A DNA stretch of 64,000 nt from Ectobacillus funiculus (GCF_042429435.1 NZ_JBHMAF010000196.1); one strand, 5' to 3'. Numbered from the stretch's first letter, positions 52,177 through 60,770 are shown. Program-made: numbers and translations. The notes: generated by a model not told the origin, from the sequence alone.

Positions 52177-52423
52177 AGCTAACAATTACAGACTTTCCGA
52201 ACGCGAAAGCCCACTACGGTACGACAAAGCGTTATTTCTAACGGCGTGGGGTCTAGAATCCCGCTGCTTCAGCTGTGGGATTGTCAAGGATGCATTTGAT
52301 AACAAATACGTTCTAGCGTACTATGTGTTTGAGAAAACAGGAGTACTTCGTCACTTCCAAGCAGGGGGAAGCGGCATGGAAATGCTTCGTAAGCGTCTTG
52401 GGCGTGTATTAAACGAACAATGA
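52148..52423 (+). CDS. Orphan small ORF, possibly a truncated gene
   Basis: Up to 91 residues can be read, overlapping the CWC gene by 29 nt; the true start is unclear and no ribosome site is obvious. The C-terminal 60 residues look like authentic protein (GIVKDAFDNKYVLAYYVFEK, then HFQAGGSGMEMLRKRLGRVL) and include CFSC. The N-terminal part is less convincing, and a different frame just upstream reads LTITDFPNAKAHYGTTKRYF before a stop, which could mean a frameshift. It may be the rest of a larger gene damaged near the mobile island. No family was recognised. Confidence 0.45.
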   Translation: MIGLRKDSNKANNYRLSERESPLRYDKALFLTAWGLESRCFSCGIVKDAFDNKYVLAYYVFEKTGVLRHFQAGGSGMEMLRKRLGRVLNEQ

Positions 52424-52428
52424 ACAAG

Positions 52429-52467
52429 AAAAAGACCGAGTGGCTATCTCAGCGCTTGGTCTTTTTC
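52429..52467 (+). terminator. Terminator after the CWC/orphan genes
   Basis: The arms AAAAAGACCGAG and CTTGGTCTTTTT pair, followed by CCTC. It is symmetrical enough to act on both strands, which suits the converging small gene. Confidence 0.8.
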
Positions 52468-52503
52468 CTCATACTGCAGGGGGCCTGACAGTGATAGCGT
52501 TTT

Positions 52504-52671
52504 TTATTCAGTAATGGCTCCGTCCTTATATCTTGGTGCAATGGCTTCCGCTTGCTGTTTCCGCTCTGCCGTAATGTTATTTCCGTTAACCTTTTGTTTG
52601 TTAGATCCTAAATAAGTGCCCCTATCATTGTTTTGAACAACCGCATGGAAATCTTCATTGATCATTGGCAT
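52504..52671 (-). CDS. Small hydrophilic protein of unknown function (55 aa)
   Basis: This gene reads MPMINEDFHAVVQNNDRGTY at the N terminus, has a Lys/Asn/Gln-rich middle and ends APRYKDGAITE. The ATG at 52671 follows AAAAGGAG at good spacing. No membrane span or cysteine is present. It looks like the short hydrophilic proteins scattered in B. cereus-group genomes (a DUF3921-like resemblance from memory, unverified). It sits between two terminators and is probably monocistronic. Confidence 0.65.
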   Translation of the reverse strand: MPMINEDFHAVVQNNDRGTYLGSNKQKVNGNNITAERKQQAEAIAPRYKDGAITE

Positions 52672-52880
52672 TAGACTCCTTTTCTAAAGCATTTCTTTCT
52701 TAATATGTGCATAATAAGGGAGAAGTAGTCGAGCTTTGTCTAAGAGATGAAACTTGTTCACAAAATGTTCGTAAAATAATTGTATGCAAGGTTTTTATAT
52801 TGTTTTATAATGAAACCATGCAACACCTTTAGCATACATTAATTGTGAAATGACTAACATATAATTCTTGTTCATAGAAA

Positions 52881-52894
52881 TGAAAACGTTGCCA
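52881..52894 (+). promoter_or_regulatory. cre-like site before the 76-aa gene
   Basis: TGAAAACGTTGCCA matches the cre consensus TGWAANCGNTNWCA with one mismatch. It lies between a -10-like TATAAT (52860-52865) and the ribosome site of the next gene, where CcpA binding would block transcription. Confidence 0.4.
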
Positions 52895-52913
52895 AAAATG
52901 GAGGGAAGAAGAA

Positions 52914-53144
52914 ATGAGTAAATTTTTTTATGATCGAAATTCAGCTGAAATCGAAAATGTAAAGCTCGTAGAGTATGCGGAAGTGATTTATGGAACAGGA
53001 GGTCGCTCTGTGTTGGAGAACTTAATGGCGAAGGCTTCAATTCGCCTTAGGGACATGTATCCTGAGAAATCAGATGAGCAAATCTCTTATCTTGTGAATC
53101 AAGGTCTGTATAATATGTTTAGCAAATATGTAGAAAAGCATTAA
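52914..53144 (+). CDS. Small helical protein of unknown function (76 aa)
   Basis: ATG 52914 is preceded by GGAGGGAAG. The protein begins MSKFFYDRNSAEIENVKLVE and continues with helical, charged segments (VLENLMAKASIRLRDMYPEK, QISYLVNQGLYNMFSKYVEK). There is no signal peptide, membrane span or cysteine. No family was recognised. It is preceded by a -10-like box and a cre-like site, so carbon regulation is possible. Confidence 0.6.
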   Translation: MSKFFYDRNSAEIENVKLVEYAEVIYGTGGRSVLENLMAKASIRLRDMYPEKSDEQISYLVNQGLYNMFSKYVEKH

Positions 53145-53220
53145 AAGCGCAGGCAATTGCATAAATTCATCCTTCTGACAAAAACTACAAAGGAATCACT
53201 TTTGGCAGGAGGTGCAGTAT

Positions 53221-53367
53221 ATGAGTAACGGATCTGGAGGTTCTAAAAAGAACCAAGAAAGCGATGCAAATCAGGTGACTGCGAGTACAAAAGCGCATCA
53301 GCGCCGTATGACGCAGATTCAGCAGGAAGAGCATAATGATGGTCGTAAGTATAACGGCAAGATTTAG
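53221..53367 (+). CDS. Very small hydrophilic protein (48 aa)
   Basis: The ATG at 53221 follows GGCAGGAGGTGC, one of the best ribosome sites in the region. The product starts MSNGSGGSKKNQESDANQVT and ends HNDGRKYNGKI. It is rich in Gly, Ser, Asn, Gln and Lys, without a hydrophobic core, so it is probably unfolded on its own. Such short Gly/Gln-rich proteins in Bacillus are sometimes spore-associated, but nothing here proves it. A terminator lies 35 nt downstream. Confidence 0.6.
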   Translation: MSNGSGGSKKNQESDANQVTASTKAHQRRMTQIQQEEHNDGRKYNGKI

Positions 53368-53401
53368 GTCAGAAACGTACGGCCATATACAGTAACAAAC
53401 C

Positions 53402-53441
53402 TAAAAAAGCAGCGTCCCTTGAGCGACGCTGCTTTTTTAGG
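53402..53441 (+). terminator. Bidirectional terminator before yqhG
   Basis: The arms AAAAAAGCAGCGTC/GACGCTGCTTTTTT have a short loop. It includes the yqhG stop codon region and ends the converging 53221 gene as well. Confidence 0.92.
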
Positions 53442-54237
53442 TTTCGATGCGATTTGGCGTTAAGTAAAACAATCCGCCATTAATGATTTCGAGCACAATT
53501 TTTGGTTCATATTGTTCTTGTAGTGCTTGCTTTTCAATCTCGTAGTTATCAGGAACTTCTTCCATATCTGTATAAAATTGATCGAGAAGCTGCAGGTCAT
53601 GTGCCCATCTAAGGCGCGCTTCTTCTGCCCATGTATGATCCTCTCTCGAAATAAGCGATTTTACAGCTTCTTCAATTCGGACTAACCCGCTTTTTGGCTT
53701 TATCATCGGTGTAAGTGTAAAGCAAAAGTCAGGAATTTTTGGAGTGAGCGGAATGGTTTGTAATGTTTCATGGAAATTGTTTACCATCATTCCTGTAATA
53801 AGATGTAAACCGAGTGAATACAAGGTTTCTTTTTTTCGATCGCATTGATAAGATACCTTCAAATTAACGCCAAGCCATGGATGAAGAGGGACATTCCCGT
53901 TTCCGCTCGCATGAACCCCCTCGTACAAACGAATATAGGCGCCAAGCTCCTGTGCCGCGCGGAAGACTTGATGCAGGCGAGGAGATCCGTAATGAACCGC
54001 TTCCCCTTTTATATCTTCCGGCGCACGCTGAGGGTCTGTAATAAAGGTAATGCGCATCGGGTTTGGTACGCCGCCTGTTTTCTCTAGATAATGCCAATAA
54101 AACGGTCGGTTCATAAGTAATTTATCCATCTCAACAGTGAGCTGTATATCTAGCAATGCGTTTGTAACTGTCTCAATTTCACATTGATTTGCTGTGAAAA
54201 AACGGTGCAGGTAATTATGAATTTCATGTTGCTGCAT
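53437..54237 (-). CDS. yqhG: YqhG family protein
   Basis: The protein is 266 residues from ATG 54237 (MQQHEIHNYLHRFF), which follows CAGGAGCGG and overlaps the end of yqhH. It is a soluble alpha/beta protein without membrane spans. The middle contains VKSLISREDHTWAEEARLRWAHDLQLLDQFY, and the C-terminal LQEQYEPKIVLEIINGGLFYLTP is typical of the family. Function is unknown. In Bacillus it always accompanies the helicase yqhH, here with a 14-nt overlap, so the two likely work together. Confidence 0.85.
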   Translation of the reverse strand: MQQHEIHNYLHRFFTANQCEIETVTNALLDIQLTVEMDKLLMNRPFYWHYLEKTGGVPNPMRITFITDPQRAPEDIKGEAVHYGSPRLHQVFRAAQELGAYIRLYEGVHASGNGNVPLHPWLGVNLKVSYQCDRKKETLYSLGLHLITGMMVNNFHETLQTIPLTPKIPDFCFTLTPMIKPKSGLVRIEEAVKSLISREDHTWAEEARLRWAHDLQLLDQFYTDMEEVPDNYEIEKQALQEQYEPKIVLEIINGGLFYLTPNRIET

Positions 54238-55906
54238 AATGATCCGCTCCTGTTCCGCTTTGCTGTGCAAGCTCGATGATAGAAGTTAAATTATCCATTT
54301 TAATCCGTATCTCGCCTTCACTTTTAGAGCTGGCGAAAATTTCATGCAAATGGTCCTCAATATTTTTCATATCAATTCGTGTTAAAATATCATCCAATTC
54401 TCCGATTACCCGCTCGAATAGATTGATTTTCTCATATAGCAATTTCAAAATATGTTCTTCTACCGTGTTTTTTGTTGCCATATTGTAAATATGAACATCA
54501 TGCTTCTGACCGAGACGGTGGATACGGCCGATGCGCTGTTCAAGCCTCATTGGATTCCATGGTAAATCATAGTTAATCATATGGTTGCAAAACTGCAGGT
54601 TAATTCCTTCGCCGCCGGCCTCTGTCGCAATTAATACTTGTGCGTGATTTTGGAATAATTCCTTCATCCAATCCTTTTTGCCGCGTTTAAATCCCCCGCG
54701 AAACGGAACAGATGAAATGCCATGCTGCTTTAAAAACCACTGCAAATACATTTGGGAGGCACGGTATTCTGTAAAAATAATGACTTTATCATTAATCCCT
54801 TTAATAATTTCCAGTGTTTTCGTCGCTTTGGAGTTAGACGGAATTGCATTGATGTTCTCCATCATTCGGTGAATGTGGGGGTCAATGATATAGTTAGGAT
54901 TGTCCCGCTGCCGCTTTTCTACGTATTTCTTCAACGAGAAATAAACTGCCTCCCGGCTGCTGCATGCCTCCCGTTTTAAGGTTAAAGAAGAAAAGGCCGA
55001 TGTAAATGCATTTTCCGTCCGCCAGTTATGAATCGCTTCATACAGCTCTCGTTCTTGCTTGTTCAAATCAATGAACACCGTATGAACCTGCCGTTTTGGC
55101 CATTCGATGCCCGTATTATGACGGCGGTTTCGAACCATGACTTTATTGATGAGCTCTTTTAAATGCTGGTCGGTCTCAAGCGTTCTATTTTTAGAGGCGT
55201 AATATTCCTCAAAGTTGGATTGATTGCCAAGGTGACCCGGCTTTAACAGCGAGACGAGATTAAAGATTTCATCAATTTTATTTTGAACAGGCGTAGCCGT
55301 CAGCAGTAAGCAAAATTTCTTTTTTAGTAGTTGGGCAAACTCATAGTTTTTTGTCTTATTGTTTTTTAGCTTGTGTGCTTCATCAATAATAATTAAATCG
55401 TATTCCATATTAAGCACAATATCCCGATGCGGTGCCCGTTTTGCCGTGTCAATGGAAGAGACGATTACATCAGCCTGTTCCCACGAATAGCTTTTTCGCT
55501 GGGCCGTAGCAGGAATATAAAACTTTGTATTAAGCTCGTATGCCCATTGGGAGACGAGCGAGGCAGGAACGAGAATAAGAACCTTTTTAACGAGTCCGCG
55601 AATCATGTACTCCTTCAAAATCAGCCCAGCCTCAATCGTTTTGCCAAGTCCGACTTCATCAGCTAAAATGGCTTTTCCGTTCATTTCTTCAATGACTGTT
55701 TTTGCCGCTTCCAGCTGATGGGGCAGTGGTGTTAAGTGCGGCAAGTATTTTGGCGCCTGCAAGCCTTCAAATGAAGGGATGAGCAGCTGTTTTTCCGTTT
55801 CGTATGCAAGATTGTATAAATCCCAATTAGACCACGGGCCGTCGTCTTCTATTTTCTTTAGAAACTCTTCCTGCCAAGACCGGTTTGCCGTCATTTCCAC
55901 ATTCAT
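54224..55906 (-). CDS. yqhH: SNF2-family helicase YqhH
   Basis: This 560-residue DEAD/SNF2 ATPase has motif I LADEVGLGKTIEAGLIL (about 78-94), motif II DLIIIDEAHKLKN (about 171-183), motif III LLLTATPVQN, and the helicase C motifs VLIATEAGGEGINLQFCNHMINYDLPWNP and QRIGRIHRLGQ (about 478-488). It resembles the RapA/HepA branch and may act on RNA polymerase or DNA-protein complexes. ATG 55906 has a weak ribosome site (AGGGCG). It is divergent from gcvT with about 200 bp between them and forms an operon with yqhG. Confidence 0.92.
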   Translation of the reverse strand: MNVEMTANRSWQEEFLKKIEDDGPWSNWDLYNLAYETEKQLLIPSFEGLQAPKYLPHLTPLPHQLEAAKTVIEEMNGKAILADEVGLGKTIEAGLILKEYMIRGLVKKVLILVPASLVSQWAYELNTKFYIPATAQRKSYSWEQADVIVSSIDTAKRAPHRDIVLNMEYDLIIIDEAHKLKNNKTKNYEFAQLLKKKFCLLLTATPVQNKIDEIFNLVSLLKPGHLGNQSNFEEYYASKNRTLETDQHLKELINKVMVRNRRHNTGIEWPKRQVHTVFIDLNKQERELYEAIHNWRTENAFTSAFSSLTLKREACSSREAVYFSLKKYVEKRQRDNPNYIIDPHIHRMMENINAIPSNSKATKTLEIIKGINDKVIIFTEYRASQMYLQWFLKQHGISSVPFRGGFKRGKKDWMKELFQNHAQVLIATEAGGEGINLQFCNHMINYDLPWNPMRLEQRIGRIHRLGQKHDVHIYNMATKNTVEEHILKLLYEKINLFERVIGELDDILTRIDMKNIEDHLHEIFASSKSEGEIRIKMDNLTSIIELAQQSGTGADHYAAT

Positions 55907-56106
55907 GTGCTGCGCCCTGCCTTTCTATAAAGTACGAATCCAATTTCTAAATAGGAATATTGCTGATATGAAATGAAAAATGTTAGGATATGGATAAAGA
56001 GGATGAAATCTTTTGTATTTTGTCCTGAATTTGTAATTTTTATGTATACTTTTGTGAAAATGTATTGCAGTTGTTTTGCCCAATATAGTAAGGAGGGGGA
56101 GAAAAC

Positions 56107-57213
56107 ATGGTTGGATTACATCGCACACCATTATTTGACGTGTATGCAGCATACGGAGCGAAAACAATTGATTTCGGAGGCTGGGAGCTGCCCGTTCAGT
56201 TTTCCAGCATTAAGGAAGAGCATGAAGCAGTGCGGATAGCAGCAGGATTGTTTGATGTGTCCCATATGGGAGAAATTACAGTAAAGGGAAGCGGCAGCTT
56301 TGACTTTTTACAATTTATGATGACGAATGATCTTGCTTTGTTGTCAAGCGGCGGTGCGCAATATACAGCGATGTGTTATGAGGATGGCGGCACAGTAGAT
56401 GATTTGCTTGTGTATAAAAAAGGAGAGCAGGATTATCTTCTTGTTGTAAATGCAGCCAATATTCAAAAAGACTATGAGTGGCTTCTTGCTCATGCCACAG
56501 ATAGAGAAGATGTACAAATTGAAAATGTTTCGGCCAACACCGCACAGCTTGCACTGCAAGGGCCAAAGGCAGAAAATATCCTACAAACCTTAACGGCGGA
56601 GAATTTGCAGGATATTCCGTTTTTTGCATTTAAAGATAACGTCGAAATACAAGGTGTGCGTACTCTTGTGTCCCGAACCGGCTATACAGGAGAGGACGGA
56701 TTTGAGCTGTATTGTAACAGCGAAGATGCATGCCGGCTTTGGGAACTGATCATGCAGGCGGGGCAGACTGATGGATTGAAGCCGTGTGGTCTCGGAGCCC
56801 GTGATACTCTTCGTTTTGAAGCTGCACTTCCATTATACGGCCAAGAACTGACAAAGGAGATTACGCCTATTGAGGCTAGAATCGGTTTTGCCGTGAAAAC
56901 GAATAAGAAGGTGCATTTCCTAGGAAAAGAAGTGCTAAAGGAGCAGAAGGAACAGGGAGCCCCCCGTAAGCTAGCAGGAATTGAGATGATAGAGCGGGGC
57001 ATTCCGCGCAGTCATTACGCGGTGTTTGCAAACGGGAAGAGAATCGGTGAAGTAACGAGCGGGACACAATCACCAACCTTAAAGAAAAATATCGGTTTGG
57101 CGTTGTTAGATGAAGCGTTCGTATCGCTTGGTACGGGCGTTGAAGTAGAAATTCGCGGTAAACGGGTAAAGGCTGTTGTTGTACCTATCCCGTTTTATAA
57201 ACGATCCAAATAG
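56107..57213 (+). CDS. gcvT: Glycine cleavage system T protein (aminomethyltransferase)
   Basis: GcvT transfers the methylene group from the aminomethyl-lipoyl H protein to THF, releasing ammonia. The 368-residue protein has EEHEAVRIAAGLFDVSHMGEI (about 39-59), the folate-site segment TGYTGEDGFELY (about 196-207) and the helix AARDTLRFEAALPLYGQEL-like GARDTLRFEAALPLYGQEL (about 236-254). ATG 56107 follows AAGGAGGGGG. It begins the gcvT-gcvPA-gcvPB operon. The 200-bp leader shows no glycine riboswitch blocks, in contrast to B. subtilis. Confidence 0.97.
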   Translation: MVGLHRTPLFDVYAAYGAKTIDFGGWELPVQFSSIKEEHEAVRIAAGLFDVSHMGEITVKGSGSFDFLQFMMTNDLALLSSGGAQYTAMCYEDGGTVDDLLVYKKGEQDYLLVVNAANIQKDYEWLLAHATDREDVQIENVSANTAQLALQGPKAENILQTLTAENLQDIPFFAFKDNVEIQGVRTLVSRTGYTGEDGFELYCNSEDACRLWELIMQAGQTDGLKPCGLGARDTLRFEAALPLYGQELTKEITPIEARIGFAVKTNKKVHFLGKEVLKEQKEQGAPRKLAGIEMIERGIPRSHYAVFANGKRIGEVTSGTQSPTLKKNIGLALLDEAFVSLGTGVEVEIRGKRVKAVVVPIPFYKRSK

Positions 57214-57225
57214 GGGGGATACGTG

Positions 57226-58569
57226 ATGCTGCATCGTTATCTGCCAATGACAGAGGACGACAAAAAACAAATGCTTGGAGTAATTGGAGTCGAGTCGATT
57301 GAGGAATTGTTTTCAGATGTTCCTGAACGTGTAAGATTTCAAGGTGATTTGCGAGTGAAGCCTGCAAAAGCTGAGTCTGCATTGGTAAAGGAACTGTCAG
57401 AGCTTGCAAGAAAAAATGCAAACACAAAGGAATATGCGTCGTTTCTTGGGGCTGGTGTGTACGATCATTATATTCCGGTAATTGTAGACCATGTTATCTC
57501 GCGTTCGGAGTTTTATACAGCATATACACCGTATCAGCCTGAGATTTCTCAAGGTGAATTACAGGCAATTTTCGAGTTTCAGACGATGATTTGTGAATTA
57601 ACAGGAATGGACGTAGCCAATTCCTCTATGTATGACGGCGGTACAGCTCTTGCAGAAGCAGCTATGCTAGCAGCGGGGCATACACGTAAGGAGAAAATTG
57701 TTGTATCAAAGGCTGTTCATCCAGAAGCGAGGGCTGTGCTTAAAACATATGCCGCTGGCCAAAACCTAGAGGTGGTAGAGATCGGCTGCAAGGACGGCGT
57801 AACAGACCTAGCGGCGCTTGAGAGCGCGATGACTGAGGACGTTGCTTGTGTTGTTGTACAATATCCCAACTTTTTAGGTCAAGTAGAGAAATTGGCAGAC
57901 ATTGAAACAATCGCCCATCAGCATAAAGGGCTGTTTATTGTATCTGCTAATCCACTGGCACTCGGAGCGTTAACACCTCCCGGCAAATTCGGTGCAGATA
58001 TTGTCGTAGGTGACGCGCAGCCATTTGGTATTCCAACTCAGTTTGGCGGACCGCACTGCGGTTATTTTGCTACAACAAAGGCGCTCATGCGTAAAATTCC
58101 GGGTCGTCTCGTCGGACAAACGACAGATTCAGAGGGGAAAAGAGGCTTTGTATTAACTTTACAGGCACGTGAGCAGCATATTCGCCGTGATAAAGCGACA
58201 TCGAATATTTGCTCGAATCAAGCGCTCAATGCGCTGGCAGCGGCAGTCGCAATGACAGCGCTCGGGAAACAGGGTGTAAAGGAAATGGCTCTTCAGAATA
58301 TTTCTAAAACACAGTATACGAAAAAACAATTTGAAAAAAGCGGCTTTACCGTTGCGTTTTCAGGACCTGCTTTTAATGAAATTGTTGTTAATTGCAAGCG
58401 TCCGGTAGAGGAAGTAAATAAGGCGCTCATGCAATGCAAGATCATCGGCGGCTATGATCTAGGTAAATATGAGGAAGAGTTTGCCAATCATATGCTCGTT
58501 GCCATAACAGAGCTTCGCACGAAAGAGGAAATCGACACGCTTGTAAAGGAAATGGGGGATATGCAATGA
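57226..58569 (+). CDS. gcvPA: Glycine dehydrogenase (decarboxylating) subunit 1
   Basis: GcvPA is the N-terminal half of the P protein, split in Firmicutes. The 447-residue product (from ATG 57226, MLHRYLPMTEDDKK) has YTPYQPEISQGELQAIFEFQ (about 104-123) and MDVANSSMYDGGTALAEAA (about 130-148). The GTG one codon upstream is rejected because GGGGGG spacing fits the ATG. It lacks the PLP lysine, which is in GcvPB. The gene overlaps gcvPB by 4 nt, so the two subunits are made in equal amounts. Confidence 0.96.
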   Translation: MLHRYLPMTEDDKKQMLGVIGVESIEELFSDVPERVRFQGDLRVKPAKAESALVKELSELARKNANTKEYASFLGAGVYDHYIPVIVDHVISRSEFYTAYTPYQPEISQGELQAIFEFQTMICELTGMDVANSSMYDGGTALAEAAMLAAGHTRKEKIVVSKAVHPEARAVLKTYAAGQNLEVVEIGCKDGVTDLAALESAMTEDVACVVVQYPNFLGQVEKLADIETIAHQHKGLFIVSANPLALGALTPPGKFGADIVVGDAQPFGIPTQFGGPHCGYFATTKALMRKIPGRLVGQTTDSEGKRGFVLTLQAREQHIRRDKATSNICSNQALNALAAAVAMTALGKQGVKEMALQNISKTQYTKKQFEKSGFTVAFSGPAFNEIVVNCKRPVEEVNKALMQCKIIGGYDLGKYEEEFANHMLVAITELRTKEEIDTLVKEMGDMQ

Positions 58570-60026
58570 CAGCGCATGATCAATCGCTCATTTTTGAAAT
58601 GAGTAAGCGAGGACGCATCGGATACAGTCTGCCGCCTTTAGATGTAGAGGAGGCGGACTTGACAGCTTTGTTTGGCACCGAATATGTCCGCACTGAAGAT
58701 GCTGGGCTGCCGGAAGTATCGGAACTCGATATTATGCGTCATTACACAGCGTTATCACGGCGCAATCATGGTGTAGATTCTGGTTTTTATCCTCTTGGCT
58801 CTTGTACGATGAAATACAATCCAAAAATTAACGAGAGTGTTGCTCGTCTTGCAGGATTTTCTCATATTCATCCGCTTCAGGATGAAAGCACAGTGCAAGG
58901 CGCAATGGAGCTTATGTATGACCTTCAGGAGAGTCTAAAGGAAATTACAGGAATGGATGCGGTGACGCTGCAGCCAGCAGCCGGTGCCCATGGAGAATGG
59001 ACAGGACTCATGTTAATAAGGGCCTATCATGAAGCAAGGGGCGATTATAAACGTACAAAGGTGCTCGTTCCGGATTCCGCGCACGGGACAAATCCTGCCT
59101 CTGCAACAGTAGCTGGGTTTGAGACCATTACAGTGAAATCTGATGAAAACGGTCTTGTTGACTTAGACGATTTAAAGCGATATGTCGGCCAGGATACAGC
59201 AGCTTTAATGCTAACAAATCCAAATACACTCGGATTATTTGAGCGGAATATTTTAGAAATGGCGAGCATTGTACACGAAGCTGGCGGAAAGCTGTATTAC
59301 GATGGCGCAAATTTAAATGCAGTGCTAGGCAAGGCCCGTCCGGGAGATATGGGCTTTGATGTTGTGCATTTAAACCTTCATAAAACATTTACAGGTCCAC
59401 ATGGAGGTGGTGGTCCTGGATCTGGACCTGTTGGTGTGAAGGCGGACCTAATTCCGTTTTTGCCGAAGCCGATATTAGAAAAAACAGATGATGGCTATGT
59501 ATTTGATTACGATTGTCCGGCGTCTATCGGTCGCGTGAAGCCGTATTACGGAAATTTTGGCATTAACGTTCGCGCTTATACGTACATTCGCTCTATGGGG
59601 CCAGAAGGCTTGCGTCAGGTTACAGAATATGCTGTATTAAATGCTAACTACATGATGAGACGACTTGCCCCGTATTATGATGTGCCGTTTGATCAGCATT
59701 GCAAGCATGAATTCGTACTATCGGGAAGGCGGCAAAAGAAGCTTGGCGCAAGAACGCTTGATATTGCCAAACGTTTATTAGACTTTGGCTATCATCCGCC
59801 GACAATCTATTTTCCGCTGAATGTTGAGGAATGTATGATGATTGAACCGACGGAAACAGAATCGAAGGAAACGCTTGATGCGTTTATTGATGTAATGATC
59901 CAAATTGCGAAGGAAGTAGAGGAAAACCCAGAGATTGTACAAGAAGCGCCGCATACGACTGTTGTGAAGCGTCTTGACGAAACGAAGGCGGCGCGAAAGC
60001 CCATTTTACGCTATGAGAAGATGTAG
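58566..60026 (+). CDS. gcvPB: Glycine dehydrogenase (decarboxylating) subunit 2
   Basis: GcvPB is the PLP-bearing half of the P protein that decarboxylates glycine and loads the aminomethyl group on lipoyl-GcvH. The 486-residue protein has the PLP lysine in VHLNLHKTFTGPHGGGGPGSG (about 266-286), with PLGSCTMKYNPK near 77-88 and VLVPDSAHGTNPASA near 165-179. It ends the operon. The hairpin end of repeat A begins on the last base of its stop codon, and a separate terminator follows at 60105. gcvH is not in the window. Confidence 0.97.
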   Translation: MTAHDQSLIFEMSKRGRIGYSLPPLDVEEADLTALFGTEYVRTEDAGLPEVSELDIMRHYTALSRRNHGVDSGFYPLGSCTMKYNPKINESVARLAGFSHIHPLQDESTVQGAMELMYDLQESLKEITGMDAVTLQPAAGAHGEWTGLMLIRAYHEARGDYKRTKVLVPDSAHGTNPASATVAGFETITVKSDENGLVDLDDLKRYVGQDTAALMLTNPNTLGLFERNILEMASIVHEAGGKLYYDGANLNAVLGKARPGDMGFDVVHLNLHKTFTGPHGGGGPGSGPVGVKADLIPFLPKPILEKTDDGYVFDYDCPASIGRVKPYYGNFGINVRAYTYIRSMGPEGLRQVTEYAVLNANYMMRRLAPYYDVPFDQHCKHEFVLSGRRQKKLGARTLDIAKRLLDFGYHPPTIYFPLNVEECMMIEPTETESKETLDAFIDVMIQIAKEVEENPEIVQEAPHTTVVKRLDETKAARKPILRYEKM

Positions 60027-60106
60027 CTCACCGATTGGCGAGCTCTGCTCCCCGGGCGAAGACAGAGGCGTAGCTGCCTTTACAATTGGGAATTTATCCT
60101 TTTTTA
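60026..60106 (-). repeat. Repeat A, shortened copy after gcvPB
   Basis: The copy runs from gctcaccgattggcgagctc through gggcgaagacagaggcgtag to gggaatttatcctttttta. The right-hand half is mostly missing. The hairpin end starts at the gcvPB stop codon. Confidence 0.88.
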
Positions 60107-60137
60107 AATAAGGCCTGCTCCCTGGCAGGTCTTATTT
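60105..60137 (+). terminator. Terminator of the gcv operon
   Basis: The arms AAATAAGGCCTGC and GGCAGGTCTTATTT pair with a short loop and lie about 80 nt past the gcvPB stop. Confidence 0.8.
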
Positions 60138-60153
60138 CGAGATCAGAAAGTAA

Positions 60154-60196
60154 AACTTTTCGGGGTGATGTCTAGCTCCTAAGGCCCGCCTTTTCT
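60154..60196 (+). repeat. Repeat B, short copy
   Basis: The copy reads aacttttcggggtgatgtct, then agctcctaaggcccgcc and TTTTC. The 5' part equals the start of the 43811 element and the tail of the 31345 element read backwards. From 60197 to 60504 no gene could be supported. Confidence 0.6.
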
Positions 60197-60504
60197 TAAT
60201 CTGCATAATCTGTTCCTATTTTCTTGCTCGCGTAAAAGATAAAAGAGCTGTGGGAGCGAGTGGGCTGCTTGTCAAAATTGTGCAGGGCATCCTAGTTTTT
60301 CTCATATATGTCTTGCGCCTGCGCTTGCACCCATGATATAGTGGGGACGGAAAAAAGGTCCAATAGATAGGCTTTGCGGGCTGGGGAAGTTTCAATCAGC
60401 ATCTATGGTTCATTTACACATATCGTCTATCAAACAACAGGCATATAACAGGGTCTGCAGCCATACACTTTGAAATGGTAATACCGAGGAGAGAGGGGAA
60501 CAGT

Positions 60505-60696
60505 ATGGGGCAAAACATCAGCTTTTATCTATTTATCACAGCTTTCGTAGCGGTGGCTGCTGTAACAGTCTATTTGATTGTGAACAATGATTGGTACAAT
60601 GCTGTCAATCCAATTATGTTGGTGTTCATGTATATCGGCATTGCAGTTGTCAGTTTCGGTATGAGAGAAGAGATGTTAAACCGATTTGAGAAGTAG
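60505..60696 (+). CDS. Small two-span membrane protein of unknown function
   Basis: The protein is 63 residues from ATG 60505, which follows GAGGAGAGAGGGG. Spans lie at about residues 6-26 (SFYLFITAFVAVAAVTVYLI) and 34-53 (NPIMLVFMYIGIAVVSFGM), followed by the charged tail REEMLNRFEK. A longer frame upstream contains the ribosome site and is rejected. No family was recognised. It ends in its own terminator and stands alone. Confidence 0.65.
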   Translation: MGQNISFYLFITAFVAVAAVTVYLIVNNDWYNAVNPIMLVFMYIGIAVVSFGMREEMLNRFEK

Positions 60697-60702
60697 TACA
60701 TA

Positions 60703-60737
60703 GAAAAAGAGCTAAACAGCCGCGTTTAGCTCTTTTT
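60703..60737 (+). terminator. Terminator of the 60505 gene
   Basis: The hairpin AAAAAGAGCTAAAC-agccgc-GTTTAGCTCTTTTT lies 7 nt after the stop. Confidence 0.92.
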
Positions 60738-60740
60738 CAT

Positions 60741-60770
60741 TAGGTGAAGACAGAGGGGGAGCTGCACTTT
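60741..60770 (-). repeat. Repeat A, short remnant
   Basis: The segment taggtgaagacagaggggga and gctgcacttt match the gcgaagacagaggcgtagttgcactt core. No other part of the unit remains. Confidence 0.6.
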
